DNA of 64,000 nt from Bacteroidales bacterium. GTDB taxonomy: Bacteria > Bacteroidota > Bacteroidia > Bacteroidales > UBA932. Each line of letters opens with the position of its first letter. Positions within the stretch are counted from its first letter, which is position 1. This document shows positions 34,914 to 44,149 of the stretch, in pieces. The translations under genes and the position numbers were made by a program. The notes beneath the pieces are model-generated. The model ran no database searches and had not been told where the DNA came from. It was given only the letters and a program-made list of their open reading frames with translations. The DNA lies in contig JAKSKD010000006.1 in assembly GCA_024401925.1 (NCBI GenBank), positions 1 to 64,000 of the forward strand, in the 5' to 3' direction.

Positions 34914-36259
34914 GTGTTTTCGGAGTTTATGGCGTAAAGAACGCCGCACAGGTTATTTATTTCGGGCTTCACGCCCTGCAGCACAGAGGGCAGGAAGGAG
35001 CCGGAATGGCTGTTTTCGATGACCGGGGAATCTGTCAACATCATCGGGGACTCGGACTGGCCGGAGAGGTCTTTTCCCAGTCTGTCCTCTCCAATATCAC
35101 AGGGGGACTTGGAGTGGGAAGCACTCAGTACGCAAATGTCTCCAAGGGGGGCTACGACAATGTCCAGCCTCTTTTCTTCCATCATAAAACCGGCGACCTT
35201 GCGATTGCCGGGGAAGGCAACCTTGTCAATTCTGCGCAGATTTCTGCGTATCTGGAGAACAACGGAACGATGTTCCACACTTACACGGACAGCGAGATAC
35301 TTGCAAACCTCATCAAGAAAAATGGCGCAGAAGACCGTATCACCCGTATCATAGAAGCACTAAATATGATGGAAGGCGGTTTTGCTTTCCTGATTGTCAC
35401 AAAAAACAGAATATACGCAGCCAGGGACAAATATGGAATCAAACCTCTTGCTGTTGGACGTCTTGGCGACGGCTGGGTGATTAGTAGCGAGACCTGTGCC
35501 TTCGACCTCGTCGGAGCGGAATATGTCCGTGACGTTGAACCTGGTGAGATAGTCTCAATTGATGCGAAAGGGGTTCGCAGTACGCGCTTCTCCAAATTCC
35601 AAAAACATAAGGTGTGCGCAATGGAATATATCTACATTGCTCGTCCGGACAGTGTCATAGACGGTTGCGGTGTGCATGCTTACAGAAGAGAGACAGGACG
35701 TCGTCTGGCAGATGAATGCCCTGCAGATGCTGACATAGTGGTAGGTGTTCCTGATTCCGGGCTTAGTGCGGCTATGGGATATGCGGAGCGTGCTGGACTT
35801 CCTTTCGAGCAGGGTCTTGTGAAAAACAGATATGTCGCGAGGACTTTCATCCAGCCGTCTCAGGAAATGCGCGAAAAGGGTGTGCAGATGAAACTCTCAG
35901 CGGTGCGCAGTATCGTTTCAGGCAAGAGACTTGTGCTTGTGGACGACTCCATTGTGCGCGGCACCACCTGCCTGAAGATTGTAAAGCTTCTGCGTGCTGC
36001 CGGAGCGAAGGAAATTCACGTCCGCATAGCAAGCCCTATGATGACGCATCCTTGCTATTATGGCGTTGATACATCCACTGAGGAGGAACTTCTCTGTGCC
36101 CACCGCAATCTGGAAGAGGCCTGTTCTATGATCGAGGCAGATTCCCTCGGATATGTTTCCTGTGATGCTTCTGTGGCGTCCACGTTCGGATGTTCCGAAC
36201 TGTGTCTGGCCTGCTTCAACGGAGAATATCCTACTGCACTTTATGATTATGAAAAATAA
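34910..36259 (+). CDS. purF: Amidophosphoribosyltransferase with a dead glutaminase domain
   Basis: PurF makes phosphoribosylamine from PRPP using ammonia released by its N-terminal Ntn glutaminase. Here residue 1 is Met followed by Ser (MSVFGVYG) where the mature enzyme has Cys1-Gly2 (CGVFGIYG), and an in-frame TGA two codons upstream rules out a longer Cys-containing start. Other glutamine-site residues are also changed: Arg73 is Gln73 (STQYAN for HTRYAT) and the Asn of AHNGNLVN is Glu102 (AGEGNLVN). D127 remains. The phosphoribosyltransferase half is intact (VLVDDSIVRGTT, GVPDSGLSAAMGYAE), and the four [4Fe-4S] cysteines are kept (VCAMEYIY, HPCYYG, CSELCLACF). The 449-residue length is normal. 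It is coupled by ATGA to purC2. Ammonia-dependent activity is inferred. Confidence 0.93.
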   Translation: MSVFGVYGVKNAAQVIYFGLHALQHRGQEGAGMAVFDDRGICQHHRGLGLAGEVFSQSVLSNITGGLGVGSTQYANVSKGGYDNVQPLFFHHKTGDLAIAGEGNLVNSAQISAYLENNGTMFHTYTDSEILANLIKKNGAEDRITRIIEALNMMEGGFAFLIVTKNRIYAARDKYGIKPLAVGRLGDGWVISSETCAFDLVGAEYVRDVEPGEIVSIDAKGVRSTRFSKFQKHKVCAMEYIYIARPDSVIDGCGVHAYRRETGRRLADECPADADIVVGVPDSGLSAAMGYAERAGLPFEQGLVKNRYVARTFIQPSQEMREKGVQMKLSAVRSIVSGKRLVLVDDSIVRGTTCLKIVKLLRAAGAKEIHVRIASPMMTHPCYYGVDTSTEEELLCAHRNLEEACSMIEADSLGYVSCDASVASTFGCSELCLACFNGEYPTALYDYEK

Positions 36260-36266
36260 ATGAGAT

Positions 36267-37292
36267 ATGGCTAAGAGTTATGAAAATGCAGGTGTGAACC
36301 TGGAAGCCGGGTATGAGGTTGTAAGTAGAATAAAGAAACATGTAGCTTCAACAAGAAGGCCTGGGTGGATGAGTGGAATAGGCTCTTTCGGAGGTATGTT
36401 CGATCTCGCTTCACTCGGATATAAGGAACCTGTTCTTGTAAGCGGGACTGATGGTGTCGGAACAAAGTTGAAAATTGCCTTTGCTATGGACAAGCACGAT
36501 ACTGTGGGTATTGATGCCGTGGCTATGTGCGTTAATGACGTTCTGGCCCAAGGAGCCGAGCCGCTTGTGTTTCTGGATTATGTGGCCGTCGGACATAATG
36601 TCCCGGAGAAGATTGAGGCGATAGTCGCCGGAGTGGCCGAAGGATGCCGTCAGGCCGGTTGCGCCCTTGTCGGCGGAGAGACTGCCGAGATGCCCGGGAT
36701 GTATGAGGGCGGAGAGTATGATATTGCCGGCTTCACTGTCGGAGTGGTCGAGAAATCAAAGCTCATTGACGGCAGTAAGGTTAAAGTTGGTGATGTCCTC
36801 GTAGGCATAGCGTCCACGGGCGTACATTCCAACGGTTTCAGTCTCGTGAGGAAAATCGTTGCTGACGCAGGCCTCGAATTTACTCAGGAAATACCTGAAT
36901 TTGGAGGGAAGCGCCTTGGCGACGTGCTATTGACCCCTACGAAGATATATGTGAAACAGGTTCTCGATGTCATCCGCAACTGTGATGTCCACGGCGTGGC
37001 GCATATTACCGGGGGCGGATTTGACGAGAATATCCCGCGTATCCTTCACGAAGGACAGGGTATCGAGATCCGTGAGGGCAGTTGGGAAATCCTGCCTGTG
37101 TTCCGTATGCTGGAGAAATGGGGCGGAGTTCCGCACCGTGAAATGTTCAATATTTTCAATATGGGTATAGGAATGGTGCTCGCGCTCGATGAATCCGAGG
37201 CACAGACAGCAATAGATATTCTGGCGTCCCACGGAGAAAAGGCGACGATTATCGGCAAGATTACATCCAGCTCAGAAGTTAGCATCATATGA
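36267..37292 (+). CDS. purM: AIR synthase PurM
   Basis: ATP-dependent cyclisation of FGAM to AIR. The 341-residue protein shows [56 protein letters not shown], and [13 protein letters not shown], all standard for PurM. Its end overlaps purN by 4 nt (ATGA). Confidence 0.97.
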   Translation: MAKSYENAGVNLEAGYEVVSRIKKHVASTRRPGWMSGIGSFGGMFDLASLGYKEPVLVSGTDGVGTKLKIAFAMDKHDTVGIDAVAMCVNDVLAQGAEPLVFLDYVAVGHNVPEKIEAIVAGVAEGCRQAGCALVGGETAEMPGMYEGGEYDIAGFTVGVVEKSKLIDGSKVKVGDVLVGIASTGVHSNGFSLVRKIVADAGLEFTQEIPEFGGKRLGDVLLTPTKIYVKQVLDVIRNCDVHGVAHITGGGFDENIPRILHEGQGIEIREGSWEILPVFRMLEKWGGVPHREMFNIFNMGIGMVLALDESEAQTAIDILASHGEKATIIGKITSSSEVSII

Positions 37293-37846
37293 AAAGAATT
37301 GCCGTATTCGCGAGCGGTAACGGCTCGAACTATGAGGCGATAGCCACTGCCTGCGCAAACCATAATCTGGATGCTGAAGTCGTGCTGCTGGTCGTGGACA
37401 AGCCTGGCGCGTACGTGTTGCAGAGGGCGGAGAAATTCGGCACCCCTGTACTGGCCTTCTCTCCGAAGGACTATGCCTTCAAGTCTGACTATGAGACTAT
37501 CATTGCCGACAGAATGGACGAGTTGAAGGTGGATCTTGTATGCCTTGCCGGTTATATGCGCATTATTGGAGACGTGCTGCTTTCACGTTATGGGGGCAGG
37601 ATTATCAACATACATCCTTCACTTCTGCCTGCATTCCGCGGTGCACATGCCGTGGAACAGGCTGTGGAATATGGCGTCAAGGTATATGGCATCACAATAC
37701 ACTGGGTAGATGCTACATTGGATGGAGGAAAGATAATCGCGCAGAGGGCTTTCGAGTATGACGGAAACGACTCGGAGGAAGTACATCGCCTCGGTCAGAT
37801 CATTGAACACCAATTATACATAGAAACAATTAATAAACTTATATGA
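37289..37846 (+). CDS. purN: GAR formyltransferase PurN
   Basis: Transfers formyl from 10-formyl-tetrahydrofolate to GAR. The 185-residue protein has the GAR phosphate loop FASGNGSN, the folate motif GYMRIIG, the catalytic [13 protein letters not shown] (Asn and His) and the [10 protein letters not shown] aspartate. It is coupled by ATGA to both purM and purH. The 10-formyl-folate supply links to folD at 43.2 kb. Confidence 0.95.
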   Translation: MKRIAVFASGNGSNYEAIATACANHNLDAEVVLLVVDKPGAYVLQRAEKFGTPVLAFSPKDYAFKSDYETIIADRMDELKVDLVCLAGYMRIIGDVLLSRYGGRIINIHPSLLPAFRGAHAVEQAVEYGVKVYGITIHWVDATLDGGKIIAQRAFEYDGNDSEEVHRLGQIIEHQLYIETINKLI

Positions 37847-39375
37847 AAAGAGCATTAGTAAGTGTCAGCGACAAGACAGGACTTGTTGAGTTCGTAAAAG
37901 GCCTCCAGGATCTGGGATGGGAAATCATTGCAACCGGCGGTACTCAAAAACTGCTGGATTCCAATGGCGTGAAGACAATAGGAATCAGTGAGGTAACAGG
38001 CTTTCCCGAGATATGTGACGGCCGTGTCAAGACCCTCCACCCGAAGGTGCACGGTGGAATCCTTGCACGCAGGGATATTCCCGAACATATGGCGACATTG
38101 AAGGAAAACGGCATACAGACCATAGAACTGGTCTGCGTCAACCTCTATCCGTTCAAACAGACTATTGCCAAACCGGATGTTACTATGGAGGACGCCATCG
38201 AGAATATCGACATAGGCGGTCCCTCTATGGTACGCAGCGCTGCAAAGAACTGGAAGGATGTCAATATCGTATGCGATCCTGCGGACTATGACACAGTACT
38301 TGCAGAGCTTCGCGAGAATGGCTGGACCTCGGATGAGACCCGTCTGAAATTGTCTGCAAAGGCTTATACTCATACTGCCGAATACGATATGATGATTGCT
38401 TCATATATGCGCGGAAAGGCCGGCCTGAACGAGAAACTTTTCCTCGAATACGACCTCAAACAGCCTCTGCGCTATGGTGAGAACCCTCATCAGGATGCAA
38501 AGTTCTTTGCTGCGCAGGAGAAGACTCCGTATTCTCTCGCATTCGCACGTCAGATTCAGGGCAAAGAACTGTCCTACAATAATATCCAGGACGCAAATGC
38601 CGCACTGAATGTGGTACGTGACTTCGATGAGCCTTTCTGTGTGGCCCTGAAGCATATGAATCCTTGTGGTGCTGCTGTAGGAAAGACGATAGAAGAGGCC
38701 TGGCAGGCTGCATATGAGGCCGACAAGGTAAGTATTTACGGAGGAATCGTTGCTGTGAACCGCGAACTCACAGCTGAAGTGGCACGTGGTATGAAACCTA
38801 TTTTCCTTGAGATTGTCATTGCACCGTCATTCTCTCCTGAGGCTCTTGAAATACTGTCCTCAAAGACTAACCTGAGAGTCCTTGAGGTCGATATGACGAA
38901 ATCCGACAAGCCGGTTCCTCAGTATATCAGCGTGAACGGCGGAATGCTTGCACAAAAACTCGATACCAATGTTGAAGATATAAAGGCGGAGATGTGCGTC
39001 ACAAAGGCAAAGCCTGACAATGCCATCCTTGATGACCTTGAGTTCGGATGGAAAATTGTGAAACACGTGAAGTCCAATGCCATTGCTGTTGTCCGTGACG
39101 GACATACAATCGGTGTAGGCGCAGGCCAGACCAATCGTGTAGGTTCCGCGGAAATCGCCCTCAAAGAAGCGCAGAATGCCGGTTTTTCTGATGGACTGAC
39201 TCTTGCTTCCGACGGATTCCTCCCGTTCGGAGATACGGTTGCCCTGGCTGCACAATATGGAGTGAAAGCCATAGTTCAGCCGGGCGGCAGCATCCGTGAC
39301 GAAGAGTCGATCCGGAAGGCTGACGAACTCGGCATCATAATGCTGTTCACTGGAGTAAGACATTTCAAACATTAG
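37843..39375 (+). CDS. purH: Bifunctional AICAR transformylase / IMP cyclohydrolase
   Basis: Performs the last two steps to IMP. The N-terminal IMP cyclohydrolase part (ALVSVSDKTGLVEF, TGGTQKLL, GRVKTLHPKVHGGIL) and the C-terminal transformylase part (RYGENPHQ, catalytic KHMNPCGAAVG, SDGFLPF) are complete in 510 residues. It overlaps purN by ATGA. Confidence 0.97.
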   Translation: MKRALVSVSDKTGLVEFVKGLQDLGWEIIATGGTQKLLDSNGVKTIGISEVTGFPEICDGRVKTLHPKVHGGILARRDIPEHMATLKENGIQTIELVCVNLYPFKQTIAKPDVTMEDAIENIDIGGPSMVRSAAKNWKDVNIVCDPADYDTVLAELRENGWTSDETRLKLSAKAYTHTAEYDMMIASYMRGKAGLNEKLFLEYDLKQPLRYGENPHQDAKFFAAQEKTPYSLAFARQIQGKELSYNNIQDANAALNVVRDFDEPFCVALKHMNPCGAAVGKTIEEAWQAAYEADKVSIYGGIVAVNRELTAEVARGMKPIFLEIVIAPSFSPEALEILSSKTNLRVLEVDMTKSDKPVPQYISVNGGMLAQKLDTNVEDIKAEMCVTKAKPDNAILDDLEFGWKIVKHVKSNAIAVVRDGHTIGVGAGQTNRVGSAEIALKEAQNAGFSDGLTLASDGFLPFGDTVALAAQYGVKAIVQPGGSIRDEESIRKADELGIIMLFTGVRHFKH

Positions 39376-39378
39376 AAT

Positions 39379-40632
39379 ATGAAGAAAGTTCTCGTAATAG
39401 GCGGAGGTGGCCGTGAACACGCCATTGTGGATGCTCTGAGCCGTTCTCCTCAGGTGGGGAAGATATTCTGCGCCCCGGGCAATGCCGGCATTGCGCAGCA
39501 GGCACAGACCGTAGCAATCAAGGATACGGATGTCGATGCGCTTCTTGAATTTGCGAAGAGGGAGGGGATAGACCTTACTGTAGTGGGCCCCGAAGCGGCT
39601 CTTGCCGTAGGTGTCGTGGATGCGTTCCGCGCTGAAGGACTGAAAATATTCGGCCACACAAAATCTGCCACAAGAATTGAGAGCAGCAAGGAATTCGCCA
39701 AACAGATAATGGAGAAATATGGTGTGCCTACTGCATCCTACAAGTCTTTTACCGACTATGATGCGGCGTGGGATTATGTGAAGGCGCGTCCTTTTCCGGC
39801 AGTCCTGAAGTATGACGGACTTGCAGCCGGAAAGGGTGTGGTGATTGCCGAGAACCCGGAAGAAGCGCAGGCTGCATTGAAGGATATGCTGCTGGACAGC
39901 GCTTTCGGGGAGGGTAAGGTCGTTGTGGAGGATTTTCTTACCGGACCTGAATTTTCCTTTATGTGCTTCGTGTCCGGCAGGAAGGTGTATCCTATGCCTC
40001 TCGCCCAAGACCACAAGAGGGCCTATGACGGTGATAAAGGACCTAATACAGGCGGAATGGGCGCCTACACGGGTCTTCCTTTTATTACTGCTGAGGACGA
40101 AGCAATTGCTTATGAATCAATACTTTGCAAAGTTGCGGATGCTATGGTTCAGGAAAGCTGTCCTCTCAGCGGTGTTCTCTATGGCGGCCTTATGAAGACG
40201 GCTGACGGAATCAAGGTAATCGAGTTCAACGCCCGTTTCGGAGACCCCGAGACAGAGGTTGTGCTGCCGCTGATTGAAAGCGACATCTACGACATCTTCG
40301 AGGCTGTAGCCGAGGGAAGGGAAACTGCAGAGCCTTGTTTCGTTAAGGATGTAACGATGGGAGTCGTACTGGCATCGAAAGGCTATCCTGGCCACTATGA
40401 GAAAGGCTTCGAGATAGAAGGCCTGGATAAGGTCGGATGCCGCGTATATCATATGGGAACCAAGGCCTCTGACGGGAAGATACTGACTGCAGGCGGACGT
40501 GTGCTTATGTGTGTGTGTCGTGCCGACAGCATACTGGAAGCAAAAGATAAGGTATATAAGGAAATTAACAGACTGCACTGTGACAATCTGTTCTACCGCA
40601 AGGACATAGCCCACATTGCGCTTGAAAAATAA
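39379..40632 (+). CDS. purD: GAR synthetase PurD
   Basis: Ligates glycine to phosphoribosylamine. The 417-residue ATP-grasp protein shows LVIGGGGREHAI, FCAPGNAGI, the VKYDGLAAGKGVV-like segment, GGMGAYTG and EFNARFGDPETE. It is the last gene of the operon and consumes the product of the altered PurF. Glycine supply links to the glycine-cleavage operon. Its stop codon directly abuts the stop of the convergent M3 peptidase gene, with no room for a terminator between them. Confidence 0.97.
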   Translation: MKKVLVIGGGGREHAIVDALSRSPQVGKIFCAPGNAGIAQQAQTVAIKDTDVDALLEFAKREGIDLTVVGPEAALAVGVVDAFRAEGLKIFGHTKSATRIESSKEFAKQIMEKYGVPTASYKSFTDYDAAWDYVKARPFPAVLKYDGLAAGKGVVIAENPEEAQAALKDMLLDSAFGEGKVVVEDFLTGPEFSFMCFVSGRKVYPMPLAQDHKRAYDGDKGPNTGGMGAYTGLPFITAEDEAIAYESILCKVADAMVQESCPLSGVLYGGLMKTADGIKVIEFNARFGDPETEVVLPLIESDIYDIFEAVAEGRETAEPCFVKDVTMGVVLASKGYPGHYEKGFEIEGLDKVGCRVYHMGTKASDGKILTAGGRVLMCVCRADSILEAKDKVYKEINRLHCDNLFYRKDIAHIALEK

Positions 40633-42726
40633 TTACTTGTCGATAATTCCCAGTTTGACCAGAAGAGCTTCAGGCTCAGGGTCGTGGCCACGGAAGTTAC
40701 GGTAAAGTTCAGCTTCAGGCATTGAGCTGCCCTTCGACAGGATGTTTTCCCTGAAGGAATCTGATACCTCGCGGTTGAAGATTCCTTTTTCTTTGAACAG
40801 TGAAAATGCGTCGGCCTCGAGCACCTCTGCCCATTTATAGGAGTAATATCCTGCTGCATAGCCGCCTGAGAAGATGTGGCTGAATGTCGTGGACATACAG
40901 GTCCCCGGAACCTTTGCGATTACATTTGTAGGCGCATAAACCTTGTCCTCGAATTCGAGTGTGCCTTCCTCAGGAAGGGATGTGGACGAGTACCAAGCCA
41001 TATCGAGGTAGCCGAACTGGAGCTGGCGTACCTGTGCGTAGGCTGCGTGGTAGTTCTGCGAAGCTTTGATTTTGTCGATGAGCTCGTCAGGAATGGCCTC
41101 ACCTGTCTCGTAGTGCTTTGCGAAAGGCTTCAGATAGTCCTTTTCGTATCCCCAGTTTTCCATTATCTGAGACGGAAGTTCCACGAAGTCGTGGTCCACT
41201 GAAGTGCCTGTGAGTGAAGGATATGAGCCTTCTGCGAGGATTCCGTGGAGTGAGTGTCCGAACTCGTGGAGGAAGGTCGTAAGCTCGTAGTGGGTGAGCA
41301 GTGACGGTGCTGTGGCTGTAGGCTTGCTGAAGTTGGTCACGATGCTGATGAACGGCCTGTACTCGACTCCGTCCTTGATTTTCTGTGAGCTGTATTCCGT
41401 CATCCAAGCTCCGCTGCGCTTCGATGCGCGTGGAAAGAAGTCAGCATAAAATAGTGCAAGATGTTTTCCGTCAGCATCCTTTACGTCATACACGCGTACA
41501 TCCTTATGATATCCCGGGATGTCCTCCCTTTGCTCGAAGCTGATTCCGTAGAGCTTCGTTGCAAGTCCGAATACTGCGTCGATGCAGGCGTCGAGCTCGA
41601 AATACGGCTTCAGCATCTCGTCGCTGAGCTCATAGAGTGAATTCTTGTACTTCTCTGACCAGTAGCTGAAGTCCCAAGGCATCAGCTCGCCGGCCTCGAA
41701 TCCGTTTGCCTTTGCATACTCGAACACGTCCTGTACTTCTTTCTTTGCTGCAGGAAGTGAAGGCTCGAGGAGCTTGCCGAGGAAGTCATAGACATTCTGT
41801 GCCGAACCTACCATGCGCTCCTCTGTGGTGTAGTCTGCGAAGGTGTTGTAACCGAGGATGTTGGCTATCTTTGTGCGGAGGTCCACAATCTTGCGGCAGA
41901 TTTCCGTGTTGTCGAATTCGCCTTCTGTGGCCTTGCAGTTATATGCCATATAGAGTTTTTCCCTAAGATCGCGGCGTGAACTGTACTGCATAAATGCGGA
42001 ATAACTCGGAGCAGAGAGGTCGAAAGTCCATCCTTCCTGTCCGTTTTCTTCAGCTGTGGATGCTCCCATATCCTTTACGAATTCCGGAAGTCCCTCAAGC
42101 TCGTCCCCTGATGTGAGGTTCATCTTGAATGCGTTTGTGGCTGCAAGCGAGTTCTTCTGGAATTGAAGGATAGTCAGGGACAGTTCCTCCTGATATTTGC
42201 TGTACAACTCCTTATCCTCGTCTGAAAGGAGGGCGCCGCCACGGACGAATCCCTTGTAGGTCTTCTCAAGCAGTCTCTGCTGCTCGTTCGTAAGTGTCAG
42301 TTCATCTTTCTGTTCATACACGGCTTTCACTCTTTCGAATAATTTCTGGTTCAATGCGATGTACATTGAGAATTCATTCTCAAGAGGTGCCACCTGTTCT
42401 GCGATGTCGTCGAGAGCATCGCTATTGTTGGCTTCCTTTATGTTGTAGAAGATGGATGCGGTTCTGCCGTATGTTTCTCCTGCAAACTCGAGGGCCTCTA
42501 TTGTGTTCTCGAATGTCGGTTTTTCTTCATTGGCAACGATGGCGTCAATCTCTGCCTTTCCTTCCTTGATGCCCTGTTCGAATGCTGGCATATAGTGCTC
42601 AGGCAGTATCTTGTCGAATTGAGGCGCTCCATAAGGGAGTGGTGATTCACTCAAGAGTGGATTTTCCATTTTGCAAGATGTAAGTACTGCAAGGATGCAC
42701 CCTGCAATTATTAAAGTTCGTTTCAT
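40633..42726 (-). CDS. M3-family metallopeptidase (Dcp-like) lipoprotein
   Basis: A 697-residue zinc peptidase of the M3 family, close to peptidyl-dipeptidase Dcp, which trims dipeptides from oligopeptides. The zinc motif HEFGHSLH is present (residues about 490), with the distal SQIMENWGYE glutamate. The signal peptide ends in lipobox LTSC (Cys18), so it is an exported lipoprotein, unlike cytoplasmic E. coli Dcp. It follows the small outer-membrane protein gene by 8 nt and is probably in one unit with folD. Confidence 0.93.
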   Translation of the reverse strand: MKRTLIIAGCILAVLTSCKMENPLLSESPLPYGAPQFDKILPEHYMPAFEQGIKEGKAEIDAIVANEEKPTFENTIEALEFAGETYGRTASIFYNIKEANNSDALDDIAEQVAPLENEFSMYIALNQKLFERVKAVYEQKDELTLTNEQQRLLEKTYKGFVRGGALLSDEDKELYSKYQEELSLTILQFQKNSLAATNAFKMNLTSGDELEGLPEFVKDMGASTAEENGQEGWTFDLSAPSYSAFMQYSSRRDLREKLYMAYNCKATEGEFDNTEICRKIVDLRTKIANILGYNTFADYTTEERMVGSAQNVYDFLGKLLEPSLPAAKKEVQDVFEYAKANGFEAGELMPWDFSYWSEKYKNSLYELSDEMLKPYFELDACIDAVFGLATKLYGISFEQREDIPGYHKDVRVYDVKDADGKHLALFYADFFPRASKRSGAWMTEYSSQKIKDGVEYRPFISIVTNFSKPTATAPSLLTHYELTTFLHEFGHSLHGILAEGSYPSLTGTSVDHDFVELPSQIMENWGYEKDYLKPFAKHYETGEAIPDELIDKIKASQNYHAAYAQVRQLQFGYLDMAWYSSTSLPEEGTLEFEDKVYAPTNVIAKVPGTCMSTTFSHIFSGGYAAGYYSYKWAEVLEADAFSLFKEKGIFNREVSDSFRENILSKGSSMPEAELYRNFRGHDPEPEALLVKLGIIDK

Positions 42727-42734
42727 ATACGTTT

Positions 42735-43199
42735 TTATTTTCTATCGAAAGTGATGCGGAGGCCCAGACCGATGTCTGCAGCGTTGAAGTTGAGACCGTT
42801 TCCGAAGGCGCAATATAACTGCGGTCTGTAGTCGATGAATGCTGCTACAGGGATTCTCGGAATCTTGTAGTCAAGTCCTACGACGCCTTGGAATCCGATT
42901 GAAAAATAACTTTTCTCGGCTCCGGGAACGATTCCGAGCATAAGACCCGGGCCATAATAGAACTCCATTCCTTCTGCTATTACCGGAATGCACCATTCGT
43001 ATGTGCCGTCTACTGTCATACCCTGACCTTTGTAAGGAAGTGAAACGCGGATGTCCGCAGCATTTTTTTCCAGACAGAAACGTGCATTGAGTGAGCCTTG
43101 GTTAACTCCGCCCCTGATACCGATACCCCAGTCATAGTTCTGGGCTGATGCTCCCAGTCCGCAAAGGAGGAGAGCCAAAACAATAATAACTTTCTTCAT
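42735..43199 (-). CDS. Small outer-membrane beta-barrel protein
   Basis: A 154-residue protein with signal peptide MKKVIIVLALLLCGLGASAQ and alternating hydrophobic beta-strands ending in GLGLRITFDRK, typical of small outer-membrane barrels (OmpA/porin-like fold) in Bacteroidota. ATG 43199 is chosen because the open region upstream overlaps folD and is Arg-rich. No specific function is recognisable. It lies between folD and the M3 peptidase in one run. Confidence 0.75.
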   Translation of the reverse strand: MKKVIIVLALLLCGLGASAQNYDWGIGIRGGVNQGSLNARFCLEKNAADIRVSLPYKGQGMTVDGTYEWCIPVIAEGMEFYYGPGLMLGIVPGAEKSYFSIGFQGVVGLDYKIPRIPVAAFIDYRPQLYCAFGNGLNFNAADIGLGLRITFDRK

Positions 43200-43210
43200 A
43201 TCTATAAATT

Positions 43211-44083
43211 TTAGAATTTCCTCTTGAAACATTCGATGGTATTCTCCATCAGCATCGTAATGGTCATCGGACCCACGCCTCCAGGGACGGGGGTGATGTG
43301 GCCTGCGACATCGAGAGCTGCATTGAAATCCACGTCTCCGACAAGTCTTGTGCCTTCGCTGCCGTCCTCTTTCACGCATTTGATGCGGTTTATCCCGACA
43401 TCGATGACGACTGCACCCGGCTTGATCATATCCGCTGTCACGAATCCCGGTCGCCCTATTGCGACTACCAGGATGTCGGCCTGTCGGCAGACTTCCTTAA
43501 GGTTCCCGGTGCGTGAATGGGCGATTGTGACCGTAGCATTCCGGTCCAGCAGCAACTTCGCAACAGGCTTCCCGACGATATTGCTTCTCCCGATGACGAC
43601 GGCATTCTTACCTGAAATGTCAATTCCGGTTGACTCAATCATCCTGATAATGCCTTTCGGTGTGCAAGGGACAGTGCAAGGACGTCCGAGCCAGAGATTT
43701 GCGACATTGCCTGGGTGGAATCCGTCCACGTCTTTCTCCAGCGCGATTGCGTCGATGACCTTGTCCTCATCGATGTGCTCCGGAAGCGGAAGTTGTACGA
43801 GGATGCCGTCCACGGAGCTGTCTGAGTTGAGTTTTCCGATTTTCGCAAGGAGAGCGTCCTCACTGATGTCCTCCGGTAGTTCTATTAGCCTGCTGTCCAT
43901 TCCGACATAGGCTGCGGCCTTGATTTTCCCCGCTACATAAGATTTGCTCGCCGGGTTCTCTCCGACGATGATCACAGCAAGACCGGGCCTCCTGCCATAC
44001 TCAGCTTCCAGCCCTTCCATCTGTGCCTTCATCCCGTCCTTCAAAGACAGGGACAGTGCTTTTCCGTCAATAATTGATGCCAT
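43211..44083 (-). CDS. folD: Methylenetetrahydrofolate dehydrogenase/cyclohydrolase
   Basis: Bifunctional FolD interconverts methylene-, methenyl- and 10-formyl-tetrahydrofolate, feeding PurN and PurH and taking methylene groups from glycine cleavage. The 290-residue protein has [12 protein letters not shown] with the catalytic Lys, [31 protein letters not shown] and the NADP loop GRSNIVGKP. Its -7 box ends 4 nt before the ATG, so the transcript is probably leaderless. Confidence 0.97.
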   Translation of the reverse strand: MASIIDGKALSLSLKDGMKAQMEGLEAEYGRRPGLAVIIVGENPASKSYVAGKIKAAAYVGMDSRLIELPEDISEDALLAKIGKLNSDSSVDGILVQLPLPEHIDEDKVIDAIALEKDVDGFHPGNVANLWLGRPCTVPCTPKGIIRMIESTGIDISGKNAVVIGRSNIVGKPVAKLLLDRNATVTIAHSRTGNLKEVCRQADILVVAIGRPGFVTADMIKPGAVVIDVGINRIKCVKEDGSEGTRLVGDVDFNAALDVAGHITPVPGGVGPMTITMLMENTIECFKRKF

Positions 44084-44087
44084 ACCG

Positions 44088-44095
44088 CAAAGTTA
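44088..44095 (-). promoter_or_regulatory. -7 box for folD
   Basis: The minus strand reads TAACTTTG only 4 nt upstream of the folD ATG. Confidence 0.55.
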
Positions 44096-44109
44096 CAAAA
44101 AACATTTTC

Positions 44110-44117
44110 TAACTTTG
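44110..44117 (+). promoter_or_regulatory. -7 box for the TlpA-like gene
   Basis: TAACTTTG lies 32 nt upstream of the next plus-strand ATG, back to back with the folD box. Confidence 0.5.
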
Positions 44118-44149
44118 AAAGTTGGTATAAGAATTAAAATTATAATATC

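Noticed and set aside
38860..40014. Minus-strand 384-codon reading frame antisense to purH and purD
   Set aside because: Long but low-complexity and rich in Cys/His/Arg, as expected from the complement of well conserved purine genes.
43200..43379. 60-codon extension of the small outer-membrane protein
   Set aside because: It lies inside folD and would hide the clear signal peptide at ATG 43199.
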